This document shows, piece after piece, positions 1 to 10,475 of a DNA stretch of 64,000 nt; the first letter of the stretch is position 1; each line of letters opens with the position of its first letter. Below the pieces are notes generated by a model that did not search any database, had not been told where the DNA came from, and saw only the letters and a program-made list of their open reading frames with translations. The DNA comes from Macrotrachela quadricornifera (Eukaryota; Rotifera; Eurotatoria; Philodinida; Philodinidae). The position numbers and the translations under genes were made by a program. The stretch is taken from NCBI GenBank assembly GCA_022393335.1, contig JAJEKB010021193.1, forward strand, positions 1,296,680 to 1,360,679. The letters run 5' to 3'.

Positions 1-2484
1 ATTTTTTTTTTCTATCTGTGAAAAAGTAAAATTTTACTTGTTGAAGTCAATAGTGATACTTAAGAAAGGGTCTCCCTAGACCTGTCTTTATGAATATAAA
101 CTTTGGACGTGTCTCTATCATTGATAAAAAAAGAGCTCGTTTGCTTAAACAGTAATGGAGATATTCAAATTTCTTATCGCACAGTTCTTTATGGACCACC
201 CGGTTTCGATAAAGTCTTGAAAAATTTGTACGACATATTGCATACATTATATTCTGTGTTCGTAACTCTAATTAAATTTCGTCGATAAATATATCCATTT
301 TGAAATGATATATAAGTCATGTGGCAACAAGTTAATTGAAACAGTGTGAAAAATATGTAAATCTTGCACAACTTTCATCGTAACTGATATTTTTTTAGTT
401 CGAAGTAATAGTTTGTCACTCAAATAATTACTTTGGTGTTAATTTTGAATGTGAATATCAATAAATGGGAAATAAATCTGATCAAATCTTGGAATAGATA
501 AAAACTTATCCTAATATGTAAATTATAGAGTATTCAAGTTAGAAAGTCTTTAGGAACGTGTGCTTCAAAATAAATTACAAAGATTTTGTATTGATTCAAT
601 GAAGATCAAATGAATAAATGAATGATTACTCCTCTCTCTCTCAATGTTCTTGAGACAAAGAAACAAAGAACACTACTATTATTGGTCAACGCCGATACCA
701 ACAGGAATGAATGAATATGTTACAGAAAATTGAATACCTTAATCATTTATAGTTGGTGTGAGAAAAATCTATGATTATTTCTAGCCAGTTTATGAGAAAA
801 TTTCGATTAAAATTTAATTACTTTTGTTTTATTTCTTACTTTTATAATGCTAGGTGTAATACATGTAAACATCAGTCGATCATTAAGAAATGAAGCTTAT
901 ATAACAGTAAAATAATGTATAGTTCCTTCAAAGGAGAAAACATGTGAATACTTGAAAACCCTGAATATCCGTGAATATCTATGAATACTGAATACTAATG
1001 ACAGGTATTCAGATATTTTTTCCTTGGTTCTAGTATATGAAGCTTGCTAATGTTTCTTTATAATAAAAGCACAGATACTTTCATTTAATTGAATCATATC
1101 AAGTCCAGACTTCACATTAAAACGAGTCGCTGATATAAATAAGAAAAGTGATCACGTTTCAACAAGTGATGAATACTCATCATATTGCATATATGTAAAC
1201 GCATAAAAATGAATCTATTTCCAGCGTTAAAACACGTTGATAGCAGCGTTAACACATTTTAACGCTTTGATTTCTTTTGTCAATAATATAAATAGTTATA
1301 AAGCGTTTTTTCTTCACTTTTTATCCATAAACGCATTGAAACACCGTTGCAGCCGTTTGTTTGTCTGCATGGGTATTAAGAAACTATGATGAGTTAGATC
1401 GCGTCGTTCGCAAGTCTCTCATTTTATCTTTTTTGAGGACTTATGGACTTTGTACATGGTAATAGTTAAATGAGTTTAGAAATCAGGCTATTGAGGGTGA
1501 TAACTTACATAACATAATAAAACAAATGATCTTCTTAGCCTCATTATCCTAATTACTTACGATCAATATTTTATAGTTCGACAACTACCTGAAATACTGT
1601 TAGATGAGGCCATGCGGGAAATGCACACTACCCCAAACATGTATTGATTAACATTCTAGATTAGAAATACTAATCTTCTATTTAAGCCTGTGAAATTGAT
1701 CGATAGAAAATTGAACCCTATCTAGCTTTTTGATTAATGAATGATAATTGACATGAATTGAAAAATTCGAAAGAATTTACTATGTGTTTAGTTTAGCAAC
1801 CTCTATTCCACTTCAATCTGATTTTAGTGTCTATTGTTATTGAAAATAGTCAAAGTCATCATATTCATCATAATATAGTATATTATCATAGAGGTGTTTC
1901 AGCTTCATTTTATAGTAAAGGTTCTTACGAAAAAAATTGTTTTGGATATATATCGAATCAGGTTGAATTAACATAGTTAAGCAAAAAGACCAAGAAAGAA
2001 ATCTTTAACTTGTTGCAAACTATCAAAGTGTCTAATTTTATAACCTTCTAATTTTACTTCAGCTTATAATAGTTGCTTACGTACTAAAACATGAATAGTA
2101 TGATGAGTCATTTCTACAATTTAGTGTCAACAAAAAAGGACACATTCAAATTATTATAAATCATTTCAAACATGATATTTTCGCTTTTTTCACCATTAGA
2201 AAGAGTAACTTTAATACTTTCACGAAGTGTCTTGATTCTGTTTTGTATTTCCTAAGATATCGAAGAGTTTTATAAGCTTATGAAGTTTCTCATAAGACTC
2301 ATATATATTCTTCTGCGTTCGTTTCGTTGATAAAAAAACAATTAAGTATAGCATAATCTTCAATAAAATCTATCTGTTGGAATCAGAAATGGAAAGTTTG
2401 AAGGAAAATAATACATTGAGAAAAAAATACAACATTATTTGAAGGATGATTAAAATATGATTTTATCATAGTAATAACGATTAC
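1..2484. other. AT-rich intergenic region, no gene seen
   Basis: I see no convincing coding sequence here. Open frames are short and have low-complexity, AT-driven composition. Around 1200-1350 the words AACGC and GCGTT recur in both orientations, but no clear element boundaries emerge. Later exons of the minus-strand F-box gene that starts at 2637 would have to lie here, and I could not identify them. Confidence 0.4.
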
Positions 2485-2637
2485 CTGGTATCGATGGTAC
2501 GTGTCTGTAATGGCATTCAGTCTTATGGAGACATTACGACACGACAGTAGAATTGTGTGTTCATCAAGATGGTCGAGAATTCTATAAATCAACTCGACCG
2601 GTAGTGTTTGAAATGATAAAATCATATTGTTCGACAT
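2485..2637 (-). CDS. F-box protein, first exon only
   Basis: This is the first exon of an F-box protein, the type that links substrates to SCF ubiquitin ligases. The ATG at 2637 opens 51 codons. They contain the F-box helix signature TLPVELIYRILDHLDEH followed by a conserved C-R-N-V-x-x-R-L-N segment. The exon ends in CAG with GTAATCG immediately after it, a good splice donor, and the phase is 0. The open frame continues into the intron for about 33 more codons, but these have no recognisable fold. The substrate-binding part, usually leucine-rich or similar in this family, was not found downstream, so the gene may be truncated or may continue in exons too small to recognise. A paralogous exon of identical length and phase lies at 61110-61262. 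Confidence 0.7.
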
Positions 2638-3630
2638 TGATGCTGCTTCGTATTATGTATGTGTTGTCTAAAATAGTCTGTTTCTTTTTAAATGTTCGTT
2701 TGTACAGGTTGTGTTATAAAACTTATTTTGATGGTGCAATTTTTTTCTCCACATGCAGAAATGCAAATATGTTAGACAAACAATGAAATTTTAAGGCCTT
2801 ATAGTAGCAATAACATATTGCGTTCTTTTTTTTATTTCATACATAGTAATGAATTGCTTGCATGTCGATTTTTCATTTTTCTCCATCAACTATGCAAATG
2901 TAACTCATACTTTTTTTTTGGCTTAAACTTATCACAAATTTATTAAAAGAAAAATCGAAAGAACGGTTTTGAAGACAGTGAAAAACTAAAAGGCAACTGT
3001 CATTAATAAAGATGTTAGTTAAAAAAAAGGTAATATTACTATTTGAGTTCAGTCCTTGAATTTCTTGTCAAACATAATGTTTTCATTTTTGAATAATATT
3101 AATATTTATAAAAGGGTTAATACTTAAAAGAATAATGATTATATTAAGTAATATGAGAAGAATATTATAGAACAGATATTATTGAAAATTGTATTACATA
3201 CAAGTAACGCTCGTCGCGGACAACTCGCTTGACCCTCGACTGAATCTTTTTTCATATTTTATGTCTTCGTTAGATATATTGTTGATATTTACACTGATGG
3301 TTCAGTTAGTTCACTCAAACCTACCACGTTTTTTGATTTTCAAAAGCGAGGCTGTTAATCTCGTCTTTGATAATTAGCCAGCGCTTTTAATCTTCACATC
3401 ACAGAGGACATTTATAAAATCTTTAAGAAGGATTGATTAGGGATTAGTATCAGTCACATACATTATGTTTTCGACTATTTCCTCCAAAGCTTCAGGTTTG
3501 AAAACGTTTCTCATTGAAAGAGATCTTCCAAAGAATTGTACAATCGTTTCATTCACAAATATTTTTGATAATAGCTGAACTCAACAGTTCTCTGGATAAG
3601 CTTTTTGATATCTTCCATTAAAAATAGCTC
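2638..3630. other. Intergenic region with a possible retroelement scrap
   Basis: No intact gene is visible. Near 3285-3300 one frame reads D-I-Y-T-D-G-S, which resembles the first catalytic motif of retroelement RNase H. Stops lie close on both sides and nothing else of such a domain can be read, so this is only a hint. Confidence 0.25.
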
Positions 3631-3884
3631 GCAGTCAGTCGTCGGCGTCCCTTCGGTCCGCCACTCCTGACTGCTCGTCTACATCAACTGTGTAGATCTA
3701 ACTAATTCACTATGCCATGTTCTTGCTGCAAATAATTTCTGGAGATGTCAGGTTTATAAACGAAACACACATCAATTACATGGACTGCATAAACTACTAA
3801 CAAGAGGGTGATGGCGGATTCAATAACATCTCTTCTTGCAAACCTTAAGTTTCTATTTAAAATACATCTTTTTTACCCTTGAGT

Positions 3885-4012
3885 TAGAATAGGACAATCC
3901 ATTTTTAATTGCTGAGACCAAGCTAAGCCTATGCTTTTTTGACCCTGACACAAACATACATACACACACACAAAATTTTTTTTCATATGACCCTCCTTTC
4001 AGTCGAGGGAAC
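3885..4012 (+). repeat. Dispersed repeat of the CAGTCGAGGG family, copy 1
   Basis: The order of blocks is: TTTTTTGACCCTGACAC, an ACACAC-rich stretch, a T-run, CATATGACCCTCC, and the end TTTCAGTCGAGGGAA. The same order recurs at 4440-4575, 6185-6242, 6610-6814 and, inverted, at 61356-61533. Confidence 0.55.
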
Positions 4013-4439
4013 AATTGAAGCCACTGCAGCTCTTGATCATGTAAACTTTCTTCTAGACTGTTAACCTTACCCTTTCCATCTGATAAACAGCTCCTCTACC
4101 TACGTACAGGAAATGTTTTCGAATTACAAAAGCGCCGTGTATACTGTACGGCGATCATTCTCATTGTAAAAATATTTCTCCGAGTGCCGAGAGAAAAATA
4201 ACCGACCACATCGAATGTGGTTAAGAATGAACGAAGCTAGAGCTTCTTTTTCTTTGTTAAAAGTCACTCGCGACAGCCCCAACTATCTTTTGGAATAGAC
4301 TAGTACAATTTTCCCTACACTGCTCAAATGAACTAAAGGTAAAAGAGCGATCATGTTCTTCACCACTAGACCATACCAACAACTACCATCAATTCCTTTG
4401 TCCCCTACATACGATCCAAAGAAGTGGTGTTCCTTTAAC

Positions 4440-4575
4440 CCTTATATGAGAGCCAGGATTAAGATGTTTTTTTGACCCCTATGAGTCATTCGGTAAAAAG
4501 ATGTTTTTTTGACTTGCGACAAACCCACAAACGCATTTTCATTTTTTTCGTATTACCCTTCCTTCAGTCGAGGGA
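4440..4575 (+). repeat. Dispersed repeat of the CAGTCGAGGG family, copy 2
   Basis: It contains two ATGTTTTTTTGAC blocks, then CAAACGCATTTTC, a T-run with TTCGTATTACCC, and the end CTTCAGTCGAGGGAA. It matches copies 1 and 4 block by block. Confidence 0.55.
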
Positions 4576-5349
4576 ATTAGTCATAAAAGTGTAATTTCGA
4601 TTGATGTTAGGAATACTTTTTTTATTTCGTATCATGGTATAAATATATTCTGGTTGGGCTACATACAAGGCAGTCGAGTAAAAATGCAAGCACTCACTAG
4701 CAACTGAAAGCAATATATCTTATAGTATTGTCATTGCATGATAGTGATACTGATGCCACTAGACGAATTTATAAGTTGACGCAGATCTGAGTACCCATGC
4801 TTTAACTTTTTTCTATTAATTTTCATTGAAAGGTTGATCTCTCCTTGTATTATTAACTAAAAAGAAGTCAAAGACATTCTTCTAAAGCTTGAGATACAGA
4901 TAACAGAATTTTACGACTCCACTTTTGAAAACATTTTCCTTTATGAACTACTCAATAAAAATCAGGATTTTATTTGTGAGAATCATTGTAACTTTAAAAT
5001 GCCCATACTATTATAGACCACCAAAATAGTATTGTTATCGGCATACATGAATGCATATACTATCGTCACCAATTGCTTCAGCAAGGTAAAATAGCATACA
5101 AATAGTCTTAATCATTAAGTCGAGGATTGAGCGAGTTAAAGAAGGAACTGTTACTTGTTAATTCTCCATAATAAAATATATATATTATTCAGTTTAAAAA
5201 AATTTTCATAAACTGTCTTTCTGCGAATAACACTTTCAGAGCGGACTTATTATACTTCAGCTTATCTTGAAGTCGATGGTGTTCCACATATGTATATCCA
5301 TATAAAATTATTTTTTTCTTTTCAGATGTTTATACATCTTTAATAAGAC
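4576..5349. other. Intergenic, nothing recognised
   Basis: AT-rich DNA with no supportable gene or RNA. Confidence 0.3.
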
Positions 5350-5400
5350 AGACGAGCAGCTAGTCGTTCGTCGGCGCCCGGAAGGGACGCCACTCACAGC

Positions 5401-5934
5401 AAGCCGCACAGCCATATAGTTCTTCTCCCTCAACTTCTGGCACATCTGCATTTACGATCTAAGCCACTTATCTTTGGGTTTCCGCATCAAATTTAAGCAA
5501 TTTCCAATTAAAAAATTTTCACTTCAAAATTCAGAAAATAGTGCTACGCTAAGAAAGATTGAGAGCGGAATGTGTTTTGTTCACGTTTATGTTACGTTTC
5601 TATGGAATTCGAATGTTATTTTTCTACGATTGATATACATTCAAATAAAAATGTTATATTCTATTATTTACCTTCGTTCGATTAACGGTATTCACATCCT
5701 ACCAAAATCTAACGTGGAACAGCTAGTCTTAATTTTAGATACCCCATCTAAAACTATAGAAAAAAATGCTTGACGGCCGAGATCATATATCTCATCGTCT
5801 CATATATGCAGGATTTCCTAAGAAATCGATTGCTTTTAGTTGTACTACACTTTTTGTCTTCACGATCGAACTACACATAGTGATACAGAACGCTTACTAA
5901 CACAAACCACTCTCAATCCTGATTATTTAATTTC
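5401..5934. other. Intergenic, unsupported 99-codon open frame
   Basis: An open frame at 5474-5773 starts with a non-ATG codon. It encodes a basic, hydrophobic 99-residue sequence that I do not recognise. There is no splice or family evidence, so I do not call it a gene. Confidence 0.3.
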
Positions 5935-6609
5935 CGAGTGCCAAAGAATCTGATTGGTCGAAATTCCGAAGTGGAAAAAATTTCATTGATGTGAGTTAGA
6001 GACTAAAAGAATCCGATTGGTCGAAATCCCGCGTTAAGAAAAAACGTGATTGGCGGAAGTTACAGGCTGAAAGAATCTGAATGATCAAAAACCCGAAATC
6101 GAGAACCCTAGATTAAGATTTCAGCCTGAAACAGTCTGATTGCTCGATAACCCGCGATCGAAAAACCATAATTGCACTGAGTTTTATACAAGAAAACAAA
6201 CGCATTTTATTTTTTACAATGACCTCTCTTCAGTCGAGTGAACATGATCTAGTGAAACCCGGTCACCAACAATTCTGATTGGTCCGAAACCTAGGGTCAA
6301 AAAACATGGTTTAGTAAGACCCGGTCTCCAACAATTCTGATTGGTCCGAAACCTAGGATAAAAAGAACATGGTTTGGTGAAACCCAGTCACCAACATGTC
6401 TGAGTAGCTCGAAACCTGGAGTCAAAAAAACATTTTTCGTAAAAAATAATTTTTTGGGCCAAAAGAACATTTTTCGTAAAAAGATAATTTTTTGGGTTAA
6501 AAAAACTTTTTTGGTAAAAAGACAATTTTTGGGTCAAAAAAACATTTTTCGTAAAAAAAAATTTTTTGGGTCAAAAAAACTTTTTTGGTAAAAAAGTAAC
6601 TTTTTGGGT
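5935..6609 (+). repeat. Compound tandem arrays: degenerate units, then 62 bp, then 37 bp
   Basis: Three nested arrays follow each other. At 5935-6180 a degenerate unit is recognised by CTGATTGGTCGAAA. At 6245-6420 there are three units of about 62 bp carrying ACCCGGTCACCAAC and CTGATTGGTCCGAAACC. At 6421-6609 there are five units of about 37 bp that read GGGTCAAAAAAAC followed by a T-run, GTAAAAA and a second T-run. A copy of the CAGTCGAGGG repeat end (6185-6242) sits between the first two arrays, and another copy follows the third directly. Confidence 0.75.
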
Positions 6610-6814
6610 TAGACAACTAAAAAACTAATCATGCCAATCGATTCCCCGATCCCGATTACCTTTGGTCAAACTTTATAAAAATCGTTATTTTCTTGAAAAC
6701 ATGTTTTTTTAACCTTTGACCTATCAAACGTTTTTTTGACCCTGGCACAAACACACACACACACACAAACGCATTTCAGTTTTTTTCGTATCACCCTCTC
6801 TTCAGTCGAGGGAA
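6610..6814 (+). repeat. Dispersed repeat of the CAGTCGAGGG family, longest copy
   Basis: The copy starts near AACTAAAAAACTAATCATGC and continues through GATTCCCCGATCCC, TTTGGTCAAACTTTA and GTTTTTTTGACCCTGG. It then has a CACACA run and the end CTTCAGTCGAGGGAA. The copy at 61356-61533 matches it along this whole length in the opposite orientation, which defines a unit of about 180-200 bp. The end forms a short stem of CCCTC with GAGGG. Confidence 0.65.
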
Positions 6815-8649
6815 TAACAGAATATGATTGGTTTTGGGGATAGAATAAAAGTCAACTCATTTATTGGCTTCGAAAACAAATAAAAAACGGAAGATATAGT
6901 TGAGGTGTCTATAGAAACAGCTAGAGATTTATTTGGAGAGTTACTTCAAAAATGAGATTCGAAAGAGTCTCAGATAGCTTGAATGATTTTTCGAAGGTGC
7001 TTAATTAATGCTTCTTTAAGAATGAGTCCGGCCATATATCAGTTCCTGAAAATATAGGAAACTTGATTATATATATCGAAGGCTAGCCGTGAGTGGTCGA
7101 CAAATAACTAGACGTTAGTTTGAGTGGATTATAGTAAGCAAAATGAGTATGAGTAAAAGACTGTTGGACAAGTGATCAAGTGATTGAACTTATGAATTAA
7201 AACAATTTTTTTTCTTATTTCAAGAGACATGAGCAATCTAATCTCATCCTTTCAGTAGAGGGTCAGCGGCAATTGTGCCACGGTACTTGTGCTGTAAAAT
7301 AGAAAATTTATTAATATTTTTCTACAGTGGTTAAGATATATAGCAAGAACGATCAATGGTTCCAACTCGTTTATTGTAGAAATTTAGCTTTTGGAATCTT
7401 AAAACTGTTTCGGCGTGTCATTTTTAAAAGCTCTATCAAGAAGAATATACTTGTAAATACAGAATAAAGTTTCGTGTATGTTTTGCTAGAAGAAGCGAAA
7501 TCATTAATTTGATAAAAATGTGGATTGATTTATCTTTTGAAAAAAAATCAAGTATATAGATCACAATTTGGGAGAAGTACTTGCAAAATACTAAGAGGCT
7601 CATTTCACCTAGCACATCCGTTAAGATGTTTCCGTTGCAATCGGTTATATAGATGTACATGATCATCATTGATACTATTGATCTATTTAAAATTGTTTGA
7701 TTTCGATGTGAAAAAATTATTATATGATTAATATTCAATTTAACTATATTTAGTAAATTTATTCAAGGCTCTCATTCTATAACTCCCATTACTATTCAAA
7801 CAAGTAGTAACTACATGTGGGTGTATTGGGTGATTGCTTTCATTTGATAAACACATTTTTTTTGGTAGAGTAATCGTTGAAGCATGTCGAATACATACAG
7901 CAAACAATTTATTTTTTCTTTTCATTTTTCTATTCATACTGTCACGTGTATTGCAATTCAACAATAGAGCCATGTACGATTGATTCAAGACTTGTAACTG
8001 GAAAGAAAAGGTACGTTTTTTATACAGCGTGATGATGATATATTTGATGTAGGCATGATGTGATTTAGATAGTCTCTTTTCTTTTCTTTTACTCTTGTAT
8101 ACGCTCTCTCTTTTCGCCTCCTACAAGGTATGATGAAAATATCACTTTAATAGCCTTAACAAACATAAACATAACGTGAAAGTAAAAACATATTATAGTC
8201 ATTTTCTGAATCAAAAACGCACTGATGGCTAGCAAAGAAGGAGAAGGTATATACCACACTTTTTTTTTCTCATTATCATGCTTTTGTTATATTTTGAACA
8301 CAGATGTTACTACGACACAAACGTCAGACCAATCATCACCTAAAAAACATTTTATTTGTCAAAATCCTAATTGTGCTTGCTCATTTTTCATATGACATCG
8401 ATTATTGGAACAAAAGTATAGTTTTCTCTATGAAGTAGACAATATAACTAAACAATACATTTGTGGCTATGTGGATTTTTCAGTTATAACGTCGTAGACA
8501 TTCTTAATAAACAACAAAATGATTCAAGCAAAGTCATCTACACATTTGAAAACATCTTTCGCTGCGATTCCTCCAATTCAGTTGCTGTATCATCGTATTA
8601 TATATGAATGCCTGAATCAATATATTCATGTAAACAATATAAGCATATC
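6815..8649. other. Intergenic, nothing recognised
   Basis: The open frames on the minus strand (7436-7738 and 7740-7988) give AT-biased, unrecognised peptides, and the second lacks an ATG start. No RNA gene was seen. Confidence 0.35.
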
Positions 8650-10475
8650 TGCGAATGGTAATTGTGGTGAAAATAATTTACTTCTCATGAAATCATCAAT
8701 CATATAATCATATTCAAATATTTGCTTGATACTAAGCAAAATAATGGAAAAGAGTTGTGATGTGGATTATTCATTTGTTATATGATAGTTAAATATATTA
8801 TTGCATTTAGACTCTTGCTTTCGGAGTGAGCAAAATAGTTGTACAGGGTCTTTGTTAGAATTATTTATTTGTCATGTTATCGATGGTCATGTTATCATTT
8901 TCAAACCTTTGCTTCTTAATAAATAAAATGATTGAGAAGATTTATTGTGAAAATGACTTATTTCTTTCGAAATTGTCGGTCATGCTAGCATTTGGAAACT
9001 TTTGCTTCGAACTGAGCAAAATAGTTGAATATAATTATTATGAAAATGATTTATTTGTCATATTATTGTCGATCATGTCACTACGCACATACTTTTGCTT
9101 CGAACTAAACAATATAATTGAATATAGTCTTTATTAGTATTTCATTGTTACTTCATCGTCGATCATCTTATCGTTTGCATGCCTATACTTAGCAGTTCGA
9201 AAAATAGTTGAAGAAAGTTCTCCTTGAGATTATTCCTTTGCCATGTAATTATCCATCCTATTATCATCATAAGACTTTTTCTTCGAAGTGAGAAAAATAG
9301 TTACATAGAGTTTTCTTCTAAATTATTCTTGTGTCATGTGATTATCGATCATGCCATCATCTTCAATCTTTTACTTCAAACTGAGCATAATACATGAAAA
9401 GAGTCGTGGTGTGAATTAATCATTTGTTATACTACTTTTGATCACGCTATTGTTTTCATATCTTTTGCTTTGAATTGAGCAAAATATTTGAATACGGTCA
9501 TTGTTATTATGAGAATCGTTCAATTGTCATGTAGTAGTCGAACCATAGTACCATCTGAAAATCTTTGCTTTGAAGTGAGCAAACTAACTAAGCAGAGTCA
9601 TTGTGGTGGTAAGTATTATTGATTTATCGTGCGATCGTCAGTCATATCACAAAATTTCAAAGTTTTATGTTGTGCTTCTTAGCCACGTGAATAAGAAATT
9701 CGCTGTGAAAAATGCGACAGTTGGGGTTAATTATTTGTTCTGTGTTTGCCAATTACATTACTATTTCTAGTTCTTTGCCTCAAAGTAAATAAAACAATTG
9801 AACAGAATGTTCGTAAGAATTATGCATTTATCATGTTATTGTTAATCATATTGTCATCTTAATATTTTTGTTTTGAAATGAGCAAAATATAAAAACACAG
9901 TCTTCATAAAGATTATATATATGTCATGCAATTCTCCATCATATTATTATCTTGAAATCTTTACTTTGAAGTGAAAAAATAAGTTGAATAGAGTCTTACT
10001 CAGATTCTATGTTTGTCATGTAATTGTCGATCACGTTATACTTTTCAGATGTTTGTCTCAAGATGAGCAAAATAGTTCAATAGAGTATTTTTTTGAATTA
10101 TTTATTTGCTATTTGATTGTCGATTTCGTCACTATCTTCAAATCTTTACTTCGAAGTATGGAAAATAATTGAGCAACATCATTCTATGAATGATTCATTT
10201 ATCATGAAATTATCGATGATGTTACCATCTCTCGATATTTCCTTCGAAGTGAACAAAATAATTAGATAGAATCATTCTAAGATTGATTCATTTGTCACAT
10301 GATCGTTGATCATATTACCATTGTTAGGCTTGATCTCTGAATTGAGGAAAACTTATTGAATAGTACTTTCTTATTCAAAATTATTCTTTTTTTTATATGA
10401 TTGTCGATCATAGCATTACATTCAGTCCTTCTTGTTGATGTAAGTAATATAGTTGAGTAAAATCTTACATGTGGT
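8650..10475 (+). repeat. Degenerate 93-bp tandem array A, about 19 copies
   Basis: The unit can be followed by the word GAGCAAAATAGTTGAA, which recurs near 8735, 8829, 8922, 9014, 9106, 9198, 9291, 9384, 9477 and onward, a spacing of 92-94 bp. Each unit also carries a TTCATTTGTCATG word, a GTCGATCATG word and CTTTGCTTCGAA. Copies are diverged by substitutions and small indels, so the array is old. The reverse complement of the same unit makes up array B at 26390-28255. Confidence 0.85.

Larger units (their letters stand above)
3631..5400. repeat. Pair of inverted GC-rich hairpin repeats bracketing 1.7 kb
   Basis: The GC-rich segment at 3631-3680 folds on itself (GCAGTCAG at its start, CTGACTGC near its end). 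The segment at 5350-5400 matches its reverse complement: AGACGAGCAG is identical, and the block ending GAAGGGACGCC is almost identical. The two arms therefore sit as inverted repeats about 1.7 kb apart in very AT-rich DNA. Two copies of the CAGTCGAGGG dispersed repeat lie between them. This could be the ends of a non-autonomous element. No target duplication was recognised. Confidence 0.4.

Noticed and set aside
3240..3377. RNase H-like D-I-Y-T-D-G-S string suggesting a retroelement
   Set aside because: Only one short motif, with stops on both sides and no reverse transcriptase or further RNase H motifs readable nearby.
8874..9137. 87-codon frame inside array A with regular repeated residues
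   Set aside because: The periodic peptide is a by-product of the 93-bp tandem unit. Neighbouring units break the frame.
8650..10475. CRISPR-like array
   Set aside because: The repeated part takes up the whole 93-bp unit with no constant repeat and variable spacer pattern, and the window is eukaryotic.
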